DNA from: DASWTL01 sp966250385
GTDB taxonomy: Bacteria > Bacteroidota > Bacteroidia > Sphingobacteriales > Sphingobacteriaceae
NCBI GenBank assembly: GCA_966250385.1
Contig: CBINHC010000004.1
Location: 124,001 to 188,000, forward strand
DNA length: 64,000 nt
Reading direction: 5' to 3'
A program made the translations under genes and the position numbers. Shown here one piece after another: positions 16,216 to 25,819 of the stretch; the stretch's first letter is position 1, and each line of letters opens with the position of its first letter. The notes below the pieces were generated by a model. It saw only the letters and a program-made list of their open reading frames with translations. It did not search any database and was not told the DNA's origin.

Positions 16216-19200
16216 ATGGTGAACAATTACGCTATAGTCAGGTCCTGCCTGGTGCTTTTTTTATGGGTTGTCAGTGTCACTGCGGGGTTTTCCGCTGAAA
16301 TCAAGAGCGTCAGCAACGGTAACTGGTCTGCTGCAACGACCTGGTTAAATGGTGCCCTGCCCCAGGCGGGCGACCAGGTAGTGATCGAGCATGAAGTGAG
16401 CATTGACCAGTTGACCGCCATCTTAAGCAGCGTGGAAGTCACGGCTGGCGGGAAGCTTCTTGGTGCTCCCGGCACCTGGCAACTCCGGGTATCCGGTGAC
16501 ATGGTGAATGACGGAGTTCTCAACCTTTACAGCAGCCCGACTGCATATGTCAATGTCATACTCTCGGGTGACAGTTACTGGCAAGGTTCCGGAACCTGGA
16601 TTCTTGCCGGCGTGCAAGTGGGAGGTGATGTTACCTGGGATTTCGCTCCCGGCCTGCAGTTCTATATTAACAAGGATATTCAGGCGGATGAAACGGCCTT
16701 AGTCAACGACTTTTTTTTTAATTCTAATGCGGAGTTCATATTTACAGGCTCCGAGTCGAGTACCGTTGCCTCGTCACCGGCTTTCTTTTATCCGCTGTTC
16801 GTGGTCGACAAGACTGCCGGCGCCATCGTTTCCTTTGCTGATTCGGAGGGGATCAATGTGCCGCAGATCTGGGCCATCGTTTTGAATAAGTCCACAGATG
16901 TGCTCAATATCGGAGCGAACAACATCCTGGAGATCTACCAGCCCAGCCTGGGGGCTGGCTACATTCAGGGCTCGGGCAGTGCTGCAAGTCCGTCCGGGAT
17001 TATCGATAATTCAGGGGCCGGAGTGGATGTCCTGAGGATCAAGACCGGCAGGGTCAGGATGGACACGGATTTTGAAGTTGCGGGTAATGTCATCCTGGAA
17101 GACCTTGGGGCATATCTCGATATTTCCGGGAAAGTACTGCGGTCATATGGGACGTTTTCCGGCAAGGGCCGGTTGATCAGTGACGAGACTGCCAGTCTCT
17201 CGTTTCTCAACATTGATTCTCATGTCGGTATAAAGTTTGACACGGGCTCTTCGGTAAAGTTGCTTGAATTCGACCGGACCAATTCGGACGGTTCCAGTGA
17301 TGTCACCCTTGAGGGCAATCTGAGGATCGAGGGTGAACTCAGGAATTCGCCGCCGATGAACAAATTGTATTTCAAAAATGAACTTGTTCTCGCTGGTAGC
17401 TATACCGGGGCCGGTAAACTGGGCGGAGGTTCTTCAGGAACGCTGCTGGTTACCGGCGATGGTGCCGGACTGGTATTGCCGGTGGATGCAAACAACAGTA
17501 TCTTCAAACAAGTGCAGGTATCCAGAGGCGCTCTGGTTACTTTCACGAACAGCTTCCAGATCACGGACGAACTCAATATCACTACGCCGGTCAGGCTGCT
17601 CGACGGGATAATCACCCTCGGGGCTACCCGGATTTCGCCGGGCAGGCTCACCATGGGGGTCGGTAGCAGCCTCGACCTCGGAAACGGCGGAATTCATTTT
17701 ACGGGAAGCGCGGCGATCAGTATTCCGGAGGGTGCTTATATTTCCGGATCTGAGGAGGCCCGGATGGAGTTCAGCGGCACCAGGGTGGACGCTTCCCTGC
17801 GCTTTGATCCTGACCCGCTGAAAAGCCGTTTGAAATCCCTGGTCATCGGCAAATCGAATTCCACCATTACACTGGAGAGTGCCGTATCCGTGACCGGTAA
17901 TGTCAGGATCAGCGGGATGGGCAGCACCCTGAATTCGAACGGCTCCCTTTCCCTGGTATCGACTGCCGCAGCGTCGGCAAATGTTGAAGCGCTCGCCACC
18001 GGAGCAAAGATAACGGGGATCGTACGCGTTGAACGGTATATCTCCGGCGGTCCGAAGGCTTTATACAGGGGATACCGGATGCTGTCGTCGCCCGTTTATG
18101 ATCATACCACGACATTTACAACCGAAAACCGGTCCGCCGCCTTCCGGCAGTATCTCGACGATATCTATGTGACCGGACCGAATGCGGCAGGGGGAGGTTT
18201 CGATGAGTTTCCCGGAAACCCGAATAATGCAACGATATGGACCTATAACGAACCGGCCCGGACTGCGGACGGTCTCGATTACGTCGGCATCAATACCATT
18301 GACGATGTACTCCCGGCCGGGAGAGGAGCGATGATATTCTTCCGCGGAGCAAGGACCAACATCGGCGGCAAACTCAAAGCGCCGTATGATAATCCGGAGC
18401 CGGTCACCCTGGACTATGAAGGCGTCCTTAACCAGGGACCCGTGACCGTTTCCCTTACCCATACGGCGAACGGTGAAGCCACGGACGGATTTTACCTGCT
18501 CGGCAATCCCTATGCATCGACTCTGGACTGGAACTCCGGAAACTGGGTCAAATCCAATATTACGGGGCAGATCTGGATCTATAATCCGGTCAGCAAACAA
18601 TATGCGATCTATGACGGCGAGAACGGAACCAATGGCGGGAATCAGTATATCCCGCCCGGGCAGGCGTTCTTTGTAAAGACAACCGGCGAGGGGAGCATCA
18701 CGTTCAATGAAGGCGTGAAGGTGACGAACGCGGCCGGCCAGGATTTTCCGCTGTTCATGGCGGCGCCCCTGATGGCTGCCCACTCCGCAGATGCTCCCGG
18801 TGTTTTGAATGGCCCGGCTAAGGCCAGCAGGTTGCGGGTCCGGCTGGTGCGCGATGAAAACAGCAGCGATGAAGCACTGGTCGTGTTCCGAGGCGGCAGC
18901 AAGGCGGAGTTTAGCCTGGAAGATGCCCGGGATATGCATGGCGAGCAGGTCTATCTTTCGACCCTGTCAGCCGACAGCGTGCAGCTGGGCATCAATTATA
19001 TGCCCCCGGCTGCAACGGTCGACCGGATCAGGATCTATGCAAGCGCCTCCGCATACGGTACATACTCACTGGAGTTTCCCGAGCTGGACCTCTCCGGGCC
19101 GGTTGCCGTGTTCCTGCTGGATCGCTTCCTGGACAACAGGGTGGAGCTGCACAGCGGAACCACCTATCCTTTTGAGATCAGCGCCGATAAACGATCCTAC

Positions 19201-19809
19201 GGGGCGGACCGGTTCGAACTGGTTTTTGAGAAGGTCAGGCCGCCTGTCTCCGTCTCCGCATTTTCAGCCAGGAAATCCGGCACGAACGTCAGACTGGAGT
19301 GGTCTGCGATGGCTGAGACGCCGGTCAGGGCGGTATTTCACCTGGAACGAAGCCCGGACGGGGTAAACTTTACGGAGATCGGCCAGGTGCCCGGCGCCGA
19401 AACCGGACAGCAAACGCTGAATTATTCCTTTGTAGACAAAGATCCGAAGCAGGGTTCCAATTCCTACCGGTTAAAGACCAGATTCAGTGACGGTTCGGAG
19501 ACCGTTTCCGATATCGTCACCCTGATCTTCGATCTGATCGGGGTCAGAGACCAGCCGTCGAAAATGTATCCTAACCCTGCCGATACCGGCATCACCATCT
19601 ATCTGGATCAGATCGGAAAGATCCAGGGGGTCCTCAATATTTATGACAAGGCAGGGAAGAAGGTGGTCGCCCGGGAGCTGGGCCAGATTGGTAACGGAAC
19701 AGAAATCAGGCAGCCGGTCAGCCAGCTGAAACAGGGCATCTATTTCGTAGAGATACTCGATCTAAACAAAAACAGACAGGTATTCAGCAGTAAACTAATC
19801 AAGCAGTAA
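16216..19809 (+). CDS. Large T9SS-secreted protein with G8-like N-terminus and type A sorting domain
   Basis: 1197 aa. Signal peptide at about 1-27 (ending TAGFSA). Residues about 33-75 (GNWSAATTWLNGALPQAGDQVVIEHEV) match the start of G8-type beta-helix modules, followed by several hundred residues of short Gly/Ser/Thr beta strands, likely a right-handed beta-helix. About 1040-1110 is a fibronectin-III-like domain (VRLEWSAMAE...). The last 80 or so residues are the type IX secretion sorting domain (KMYPNPADTGITIYL ... LKQGIYFVEI). The protein should cross the outer membrane through T9SS and be anchored or released. No catalytic motif found; an adhesin or matrix role is an inference. It ends one base before the small partner gene. 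Confidence 0.9.
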   Translation: MVNNYAIVRSCLVLFLWVVSVTAGFSAEIKSVSNGNWSAATTWLNGALPQAGDQVVIEHEVSIDQLTAILSSVEVTAGGKLLGAPGTWQLRVSGDMVNDGVLNLYSSPTAYVNVILSGDSYWQGSGTWILAGVQVGGDVTWDFAPGLQFYINKDIQADETALVNDFFFNSNAEFIFTGSESSTVASSPAFFYPLFVVDKTAGAIVSFADSEGINVPQIWAIVLNKSTDVLNIGANNILEIYQPSLGAGYIQGSGSAASPSGIIDNSGAGVDVLRIKTGRVRMDTDFEVAGNVILEDLGAYLDISGKVLRSYGTFSGKGRLISDETASLSFLNIDSHVGIKFDTGSSVKLLEFDRTNSDGSSDVTLEGNLRIEGELRNSPPMNKLYFKNELVLAGSYTGAGKLGGGSSGTLLVTGDGAGLVLPVDANNSIFKQVQVSRGALVTFTNSFQITDELNITTPVRLLDGIITLGATRISPGRLTMGVGSSLDLGNGGIHFTGSAAISIPEGAYISGSEEARMEFSGTRVDASLRFDPDPLKSRLKSLVIGKSNSTITLESAVSVTGNVRISGMGSTLNSNGSLSLVSTAAASANVEALATGAKITGIVRVERYISGGPKALYRGYRMLSSPVYDHTTTFTTENRSAAFRQYLDDIYVTGPNAAGGGFDEFPGNPNNATIWTYNEPARTADGLDYVGINTIDDVLPAGRGAMIFFRGARTNIGGKLKAPYDNPEPVTLDYEGVLNQGPVTVSLTHTANGEATDGFYLLGNPYASTLDWNSGNWVKSNITGQIWIYNPVSKQYAIYDGENGTNGGNQYIPPGQAFFVKTTGEGSITFNEGVKVTNAAGQDFPLFMAAPLMAAHSADAPGVLNGPAKASRLRVRLVRDENSSDEALVVFRGGSKAEFSLEDARDMHGEQVYLSTLSADSVQLGINYMPPAATVDRIRIYASASAYGTYSLEFPELDLSGPVAVFLLDRFLDNRVELHSGTTYPFEISADKRSYGADRFELVFEKVRPPVSVSAFSARKSGTNVRLEWSAMAETPVRAVFHLERSPDGVNFTEIGQVPGAETGQQTLNYSFVDKDPKQGSNSYRLKTRFSDGSETVSDIVTLIFDLIGVRDQPSKMYPNPADTGITIYLDQIGKIQGVLNIYDKAGKKVVARELGQIGNGTEIRQPVSQLKQGIYFVEILDLNKNRQVFSSKLIKQ

Positions 19810-19810
19810 T

Positions 19811-20062
19811 ATGATGAGAAAGTCAACCCTTCAGGTAATTCTGATACTGTTCCTTTGTGCAGCAGCATTTAACTCCTATGGTCAGCCCGGAGGAGAACCT
19901 GTTGATCCCGCGGATCCCGGACTTCCGGGCGGCGGCGAGGATATCGACGGCGAGGATGTCCCCCTGGACGGCGGTGTGATGATCCTGCTGGCAGCAGGTG
20001 CAGCCTACGGGTATCACAAGCTGAAAGACGACCGCGAGGCCGGCAGCAGCCATCGCGGATAA
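19811..20062 (+). CDS. Small exported protein with a C-terminal sorting-like segment
   Basis: 83 aa: signal peptide (to about SYGQ at 25), a Pro/Gly/Asp-rich linker (PGGEPVDPADPGLPGGG), then PLDGGVMILLAAGAAYGYHKL and a polar tail. The P-x-D-G-G + hydrophobic + basic order is that of a group of short Bacteroidota proteins described as carrying a PID-CTERM-type sorting signal. That assignment is from memory and the residue after P is L, not I. Its start lies 1 bp after the stop of the 1197-aa T9SS protein, so the two are surely co-translated. Confidence 0.75.
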   Translation: MMRKSTLQVILILFLCAAAFNSYGQPGGEPVDPADPGLPGGGEDIDGEDVPLDGGVMILLAAGAAYGYHKLKDDREAGSSHRG

Positions 20063-20064
20063 AG

Positions 20065-20922
20065 TCAGGCGTCGTTGGTTTCCCGGAGCAGAATGTACTC
20101 GAAAAGGTCGTCAATCGGGTGTTTAAGGATCTTTCCGACCTGGACGTGATTGTCGCTGCATGCTGCTTTCAGCACTTCCTGGAAATGGAATGCCAGTGAG
20201 CCCACAAAGTGACAGGCATACTTCGCGTAATCCGGGTATGAATGAATATTGGTCCTGATGAACTCCTGAAAGCCCTGGTAGAGCAGCTCCTTGATATACG
20301 GGTGTTCATAGTGATCACTCATGAACTTCGAAAAGGAGGCCAGGTAAAAGTTCGGCGATGGCTTCTGGTACAGGTTTTCGATCACAATATCCTTGGTAAG
20401 GTGGTACGCTTCATCAAAAGCCTGGTGGATCTCTTCAGGCATCAGGCCGTACATGAAGTTCGAGATCAGTTTCTTGCCGAAAAAGGTGCCGGAGCCCTCA
20501 TCGCCTAAAATATAGCCGAGACCATGTTTTCCGTTGATGATCTCATCGCCGTTGTAGAATGAGATGTTCGAACCTGTGCCGAGGATACAGGTGAATCCCT
20601 GACTGTTTCCGCAGGTTGCGAAAGCAGAGCCGAGGAGGTCGCTGTCCGCATTGACAAAAGCCATCGGGAACACGGCGGAAAGGGCGTTTGAAATGATCTC
20701 TCTGCGATCCGGACTGGAACAGCCTGCACCGAAGAAGTAGATTTCAGTGACGTCCCTGAAATGGGCCTGGATCTCAGGGACCGTGTTCAGAAGTTTTACA
20801 ATTTCTTTTTCCGGCCAGAAGAAGGGATTGATCCCGGCGGTCCGGAAGGTTAGTTTCTTGTTATCGGGTAAAGACAGAATCCAGTCGGTTTTAGAAGATC
20901 CGCTATCTGCAACTAAAATCAT
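20065..20922 (-). CDS. BadF/BadG/BcrA/BcrD-type kinase, probably for an amino sugar
   Basis: 285-aa ASKHA-fold ATPase. Phosphate-1 motif VADSGSSKTDW at the N-terminus (usual form DGGGTKT), phosphate-2/adenosine motifs ILGTGSNISFYNG and GLGYILGDEGSGTFFGKK. This fits the GlcNAc/MurNAc kinase group (NagK, MurK) rather than benzoyl-CoA reductase subunits, which carry a 4Fe-4S cysteine pair absent here. A role upstream of MurQ in recycling is plausible but the genes are 13 kb apart. Its ATG directly abuts the TAA of the receiver gene (TAAATG), implying translational coupling. Confidence 0.85.
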   Translation of the reverse strand: MILVADSGSSKTDWILSLPDNKKLTFRTAGINPFFWPEKEIVKLLNTVPEIQAHFRDVTEIYFFGAGCSSPDRREIISNALSAVFPMAFVNADSDLLGSAFATCGNSQGFTCILGTGSNISFYNGDEIINGKHGLGYILGDEGSGTFFGKKLISNFMYGLMPEEIHQAFDEAYHLTKDIVIENLYQKPSPNFYLASFSKFMSDHYEHPYIKELLYQGFQEFIRTNIHSYPDYAKYACHFVGSLAFHFQEVLKAACSDNHVQVGKILKHPIDDLFEYILLRETNDA

Positions 20923-21315
20923 TTAAATTTCTTCTAAGATCTTATTGGTAAGCGGTTTGCCAATAAACCGGGTTACCAGGGAGTTTTCATGGGCGCGTTT
21001 AAGATCGCTGGGGTCCAGAGAGGAGGAAAGCACAAAGATCTTGATGATCCCGGCTCTATCGCCGATAATGGAGTGGAGCTCCTGCAACAGCTCGAATCCG
21101 CTCATGCCGGGCATCCGGAGGTCCAGGAAGATCACTTCAGGAAAGTCTTCTCCGGCGGTCTGCTTGTTTCGCAGATAATTAATGGCCGCCTGCGGCGAAT
21201 CGATCACGACAATGTTCTCTGCAAACTTGTTGTTTTCCAGGATCTTTCTATTGATCAGGTTATCGATGTAACTGTCGTCAATAAGTAAGACAGAATTGTG
21301 CTTGAATTGCCCCAT
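20923..21315 (-). CDS. Stand-alone response-regulator receiver protein
   Basis: 130 aa, one receiver domain of the Rcp1/CheY-like kind frequent in Bacteroidota. Acid pair D13-D14, phospho-acceptor D65 (FLDLRMPG), switch Ser in VLSSS, Lys in FIGKPL. No output domain, no kinase nearby. Directly coupled to the sugar kinase downstream. A TATTTTTG -7 box sits at 21330-21323 just before the ATG, so it may be transcribed separately from the tolC gene 63 bp upstream. Confidence 0.92.
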   Translation of the reverse strand: MGQFKHNSVLLIDDSYIDNLINRKILENNKFAENIVVIDSPQAAINYLRNKQTAGEDFPEVIFLDLRMPGMSGFELLQELHSIIGDRAGIIKIFVLSSSLDPSDLKRAHENSLVTRFIGKPLTNKILEEI

Positions 21316-21322
21316 GTTTAAT

Positions 21323-21330
21323 CAAAAATA
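21323..21330 (-). promoter_or_regulatory. -7 element before the receiver/kinase pair
   Basis: TATTTTTG on the minus strand, 7 nt from the ATG of the receiver gene. Only a weak -33 (GTTT) lies 20 nt upstream. If used, the leader would be extremely short. Confidence 0.4.
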
Positions 21331-21378
21331 CTGTTTTTAATCTTTGTGAAAAACACTCCACGTAAAATAATAAGGGGC

Positions 21379-22695
21379 CTACTGTAATCGGATCGTACCC
21401 GCCAGTTCTTTCAGGAAAATCTCCGCCACTTTAGCCTGGTACCGGGCATTCGTCAGCCTGGTCAGTGCACTGATATAATTCTGCTGCGCCTCACGGAATT
21501 CCAGCGGAGTAAGGGTTCCGAATTTCAGCTTTTCCATGGTGATGTCCAGATTCTGTTTGGCAACATTCAGGTTCTGGTCTTCCAGGAGGACAAGCTGCAG
21601 GTTGGTCTGGTAGGTCTGATACTGCGCGGTCAGCTGCGAAGTGATGTTCCGGCTCAGTCTGGAAAGCTCAAGCTCAGCGTTATCGATCCCGATCTCCGCG
21701 ATCTTCTCGCGGCGGCGCTGGAGGGAACCGTTAAAGATGTTCACGGATGCGCTCAGCCCGTAGTTGAGGCCGCGGCCGTTGGAAGACTGCGCGAAGCCCA
21801 GCGCGGATCTGGAATTTGTGAAGTTGTAACTGCTGTTAACGCCGATCACCGGATACCGGGCAGCCCGGACCTGCTTGAGACCGAGTTCGGCGACCCGCTG
21901 ACTGATAACCGCCGACTGGATGGCCGGGTTCTGCTGTTCGGCGTTCGACTGCAGATCGGCAAACTTCAGGTCTTGCTGAATGAGGATCGTATCTTCGACC
22001 ACGAAATCCGTGTTCAGGTCCCTGGCAAGCAACTCGTTCAGGCGGGTTTTTGAATTCCTGTACAGATCTATATTCCTCAGGAGTGTGGTCGTATCCGTGT
22101 TCAGATCCACCGTGGCCTGTAAAACTTCCAGTTTGGCTGCACGGCCGATCTGGTATCTTGCCTGCGCATTGTTGACCCGAAGCCGGGAGATCTCCACGGC
22201 CGTTTCCGAGGCATTTACGTCCTGCTGAAGTTTAACGATCTCGAAATAATTACTGATCACATCGCTGACAGCGGTCTGGACGGTCAGCTGGTATTGCGCT
22301 TCACCAAGGCGCTGCTGTTCCTGCAGGCTTTTATAGGTTGCGAACATTCCGAAGCCGTCGAAGATGGTCCAGTTCAGTCCAACGCCGTAGTTCAGGCTGG
22401 AATTCCGGGCGCCGTTTCTTTCCTGCTCGGTTCCGTTGGACAGGGTCTGGCGCGTATTGGAGATTGCGGCATTGGTATTCAGCGTAGCGTCAACCGTCGG
22501 GATCATTCCCGCATTGGCCCGGCTGACATGGGTACGTGCGACCTCGGCATCATTTGCGGAGATACGAATATCAAAATTATTCTTGAGCGCCGTCTCAACG
22601 GCTTCCTGCAGGCTCAGTTTTTCCTGGGCCCGGGCAGTGACAGCGAAACACAGCAATACCAGGACAAAAAGTAAGTTAACCCCTTTTTTCATCAA
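21379..22695 (-). CDS. TolC-family outer-membrane efflux protein
   Basis: 438 aa. Signal peptide (to ARAQ at about 24), then two outer-membrane efflux repeats made of long amphipathic helices with strands between (LSLQEAVETALKNNFDIRI start of repeat 1, the LQQDVNASETAVEISRLRV helix, second repeat from about 230). It provides the outer-membrane duct of the tripartite pump whose inner parts lie 7 bp upstream. Last gene of the MarR-MFP-RND-TolC operon. No clear terminator follows. Confidence 0.94.
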   Translation of the reverse strand: MMKKGVNLLFVLVLLCFAVTARAQEKLSLQEAVETALKNNFDIRISANDAEVARTHVSRANAGMIPTVDATLNTNAAISNTRQTLSNGTEQERNGARNSSLNYGVGLNWTIFDGFGMFATYKSLQEQQRLGEAQYQLTVQTAVSDVISNYFEIVKLQQDVNASETAVEISRLRVNNAQARYQIGRAAKLEVLQATVDLNTDTTTLLRNIDLYRNSKTRLNELLARDLNTDFVVEDTILIQQDLKFADLQSNAEQQNPAIQSAVISQRVAELGLKQVRAARYPVIGVNSSYNFTNSRSALGFAQSSNGRGLNYGLSASVNIFNGSLQRRREKIAEIGIDNAELELSRLSRNITSQLTAQYQTYQTNLQLVLLEDQNLNVAKQNLDITMEKLKFGTLTPLEFREAQQNYISALTRLTNARYQAKVAEIFLKELAGTIRLQ

Positions 22696-22702
22696 TATCA
22701 GT

Positions 22703-25700
22703 TTATACCAGTTCTAATTCTTCTTTCTTTATTTCTTCAGTTGCTTGGGCCGGGTGATGCCTGTGGCCTCGTGACCACATCAGGTAAACGGCCGGAATAA
22801 TGAACAGGGTCAGGATCAGCGAGAAGATCGTTCCGCCCACGATAACAATACCCATTCCCATACGGCTCTGGGCGGCAGCGCCCAGAGCCATGGCAATCGG
22901 CAACGCACCCAGTGCGATGGCCAGACTGGTCATCAGGATCGGCCTTAAACGAGCCTCGGCCGCTTCCATGATCGCCTGGGCCTTTGGTCGGCCTTGTTCC
23001 TGGAGCTGGTTGGCGAACTCGACGATCAGGATACCGTTCTTCGTGACAAGCCCGATCAGCATGATGGTCCCGATCTGGCTGAAGATATTCCAGGTCTGAC
23101 CGAACAGCCATAAGGAAAGCATAGCCCCGGCTACTGCAAGGGGTACCGTCAGAATGATGATGAAGGGATCGATGAAGCTTTCGAACTGCGCCGCCAGGAT
23201 CAGGTAGATCAGCAGCAAGGCGAGTCCGAAGGCGAACAGCGTATTGGAACCGCTTTCTACAAAGTCACGGGATTCGCCGCCCAGATCCGTGGTGAACGAA
23301 TCGTCAAGCACTTTAGCCGAGATCCGGTCCATTGCCTCGATGCCGTCCCCGATACTTTTTCCCGGATTCAGTCCGGCAGAAACGGTAGCGGACAGATACC
23401 GGTTGTTGTGGTAAAGCTGCGGCGGGCTGCTCCGCTCGTTCATGGTCACCAGGTTATCAAGCTGGATGAGCTGGCCGGCATTATTCTTCACGAACAATGC
23501 GGTCAGGTCAAGCGGATCGTCTCTGTCCGGACGGTCAAACTGGCCTACGACCTGGTATTGGCGGCCGTTCATCATGAAATACCCGAACCGCTGACCGCTC
23601 AGTGACAGCTGGAGCGTCTGGGCGATATCGATGACCGAGACCCCGAGGCTCTGAGCCTTATCCCGGTCAATGGTAATATTGATCTCCGGCTTGTTGAATT
23701 TAAGGTTCACGTCCACATTCGAGAACGTAGGGTCGTTGGCTGCCTCTTCCATGAACTGAGGGATCTTTTCCTCCAGCTTTTGAAAGTTCGGAGCCTGGAT
23801 GATATACTGGATCGGCTGACCGCCGCGGCGGTTCACCGAAATGGTCGGCTGCTGGGTGATCATGGTCCGGGCTTCCGGGTATTTGCGCGTCAGCTTCGTC
23901 AGGTGATCCGCAATTTCCTTCTGGCTCCTTTCCCGGTCCTCCGGCTGCACCAGGTTCATCCGCATCATACCGCTGTTCACCGCGCCGGATCCCCCGAAGG
24001 AAGGCGAAGTGATGACCAGGTTTACTGCCTTTTCCGGAACCGAGTCGTTGACAAGCTGGGTCAGTTCACGCATGAAGGCGTCCATGTATTCATAGGAAGC
24101 GCCCTCCGGAGCGACCGCCTGTACCCGGAGCATGCTTCGGTCATCATACGGGGCGGTCTCCTTCTGCAGGGTCACATAAAACAGACCGATCAGTCCGAAA
24201 CATACCAGGATGATCGGGAAGCTGACCCATTTCCGCTTCATGAATCCGCCCAGCGCTTCCGCATAAGCCGTATTCATTTTCTGGAAGTACGGTTCCGTAA
24301 AATTGTAGAACCGGGTCTTTTTCTGGTGACCGCCCTTCATCAGGTAGGCATTAAGCATCGGGGTCAGGGTCAGCGACACAAACGCGGAAATAAGCACCGC
24401 CGCGCCTATGACGATACCGAACTCCCGGAAGAGCCGGCCTACGAATCCTTCCAGGAAGATCACCGGCAGGAACACCGCCGCCAGGGTGACCGATATGGAG
24501 ATGACCGCGATGAAGATCTCATTGGATCCTTTGATCGCTGCCTCGATCGGGGACATTCCTTCTTCCACCTTCTTAAAGATGTTCTCGGTAACGACGATCC
24601 CGTCGTCCACGACCAGACCCGTGGCCAGCACGATCGCCAGCAGGGTGAGGACGTTGACCGAGAATCCGGCAATGTACATGATGAAGAAAGTGGCCACCAG
24701 CGACACCGGTATATCGATCAGTGGCCGGAAGGCTATACTCCAGTCACGGAAGAACAGGTAGATGATCAGGATAACCAGGATGAGGGCGATCAGGATCGTC
24801 TCGGCAACTTCCGTTACGGATTTCTTGATGAACAGCGTATTGTCCATGGCTATGTTGAGTTCCATATCCTTGGGCAACTCTTCCTTCAGCCGGTCGAACT
24901 GCTTGTAGAAGTTACTGGCGATCTCCAGATAATTGGTTCCAGGCTGCGGGATGATGGCCATACCGATCATGGGCCGCCCGGACTCCTCCATCTTGGTCTC
25001 CAGGTTCTCGGGGCCGAGTTCCGCGCGACCGAGGTCGCTGAACCGGATGGTGCTCTGCCCGTTCGATCTGACGATCAGGTCGTTGAACTGCGTCTCGGTC
25101 GACAGGTTTCCCAGCGTCTTGACGACCAGCTCAGTGCTGTTCCCGCTGACCTTTCCGGACGGGAGCTCCACGTTTTCGCGGTTCAGCGCACTCCGTACGT
25201 CCGCAACGGTCAGACCGTAAGAAGCCAGTTTCATCGGGTCGAGCCACAGGCGCATCGCATATCTTTTCTGTCCCCAGATCTGCACGCTGCTCACCCCCGG
25301 AATCGTCTGAAGCCGCTGGGAAATCACGTTTTCCGCGTAGTCGCTCAGTTCAAGCTGATCCCGGGTTTCGCTCCGGATGGTCATGGTGATGATGGGCTCC
25401 GAATCGGCGTCCGCCTTGGAAACTACCGGTGGCGCATCGATGTCCTGGGGCAGGTTCCTGACCGCCTGGGACACTTTATCCCGGACGTCGTTGGCTGCCT
25501 CCTCGAGATCTTTGTCGAGATTGAACTCAATGTTTATGTTGCTGGATCCCTGGTTACTGGAAGATGAGATGTTCCGGATACCGTCAATGGAGTTGATGGC
25601 CTTCTCAAGCGGCTCGGTGATCTGGGATTCAATGATATCGGCGTTGGCTCCGGAATAGCTTGTCCGGACAGAAACGATCGCCGGGTCTATGGACGGATAC

Positions 25701-25807
25701 TCCCTGACGCCCAGAAAGGTGAACCCGATGATCCCGAAAAGGAGCAGCAGCAGGTTCATCACGATGGTCAGAACAGGTCTCTTTATGCTGGTGGTTGACA
25801 GACTCAT
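22703..25807 (-). CDS. RND-family multidrug efflux permease (HAE1, AcrB-like)
   Basis: 1034 aa, normal for the family. TM1 at about 12-31 (PVLTIVMNLLLLLFGIIGF), periplasmic porter and docking domains, TM2-6 with the proton-relay Asp pair in ATGLVVDDGIVVTENIF, then the second half-repeat ending with TM12 before a Lys/Glu-rich tail. Exports hydrophobic or amphiphilic compounds by proton antiport from the inner membrane. It lies 12 bp after the adaptor gene and 7 bp before tolC. The substrate cannot be told from sequence. Confidence 0.97.
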   Translation of the reverse strand: MSLSTTSIKRPVLTIVMNLLLLLFGIIGFTFLGVREYPSIDPAIVSVRTSYSGANADIIESQITEPLEKAINSIDGIRNISSSSNQGSSNINIEFNLDKDLEEAANDVRDKVSQAVRNLPQDIDAPPVVSKADADSEPIITMTIRSETRDQLELSDYAENVISQRLQTIPGVSSVQIWGQKRYAMRLWLDPMKLASYGLTVADVRSALNRENVELPSGKVSGNSTELVVKTLGNLSTETQFNDLIVRSNGQSTIRFSDLGRAELGPENLETKMEESGRPMIGMAIIPQPGTNYLEIASNFYKQFDRLKEELPKDMELNIAMDNTLFIKKSVTEVAETILIALILVILIIYLFFRDWSIAFRPLIDIPVSLVATFFIMYIAGFSVNVLTLLAIVLATGLVVDDGIVVTENIFKKVEEGMSPIEAAIKGSNEIFIAVISISVTLAAVFLPVIFLEGFVGRLFREFGIVIGAAVLISAFVSLTLTPMLNAYLMKGGHQKKTRFYNFTEPYFQKMNTAYAEALGGFMKRKWVSFPIILVCFGLIGLFYVTLQKETAPYDDRSMLRVQAVAPEGASYEYMDAFMRELTQLVNDSVPEKAVNLVITSPSFGGSGAVNSGMMRMNLVQPEDRERSQKEIADHLTKLTRKYPEARTMITQQPTISVNRRGGQPIQYIIQAPNFQKLEEKIPQFMEEAANDPTFSNVDVNLKFNKPEINITIDRDKAQSLGVSVIDIAQTLQLSLSGQRFGYFMMNGRQYQVVGQFDRPDRDDPLDLTALFVKNNAGQLIQLDNLVTMNERSSPPQLYHNNRYLSATVSAGLNPGKSIGDGIEAMDRISAKVLDDSFTTDLGGESRDFVESGSNTLFAFGLALLLIYLILAAQFESFIDPFIIILTVPLAVAGAMLSLWLFGQTWNIFSQIGTIMLIGLVTKNGILIVEFANQLQEQGRPKAQAIMEAAEARLRPILMTSLAIALGALPIAMALGAAAQSRMGMGIVIVGGTIFSLILTLFIIPAVYLMWSRGHRHHPAQATEEIKKEELELV

Positions 25808-25819
25808 TGTTTTTTCAGT

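Noticed and set aside
23780..25567. 595-aa plus-strand open frame
   Set aside because: Fully antisense to the RND permease; low-complexity His/Arg/Asp composition typical of a shadow frame in GC-rich coding DNA.
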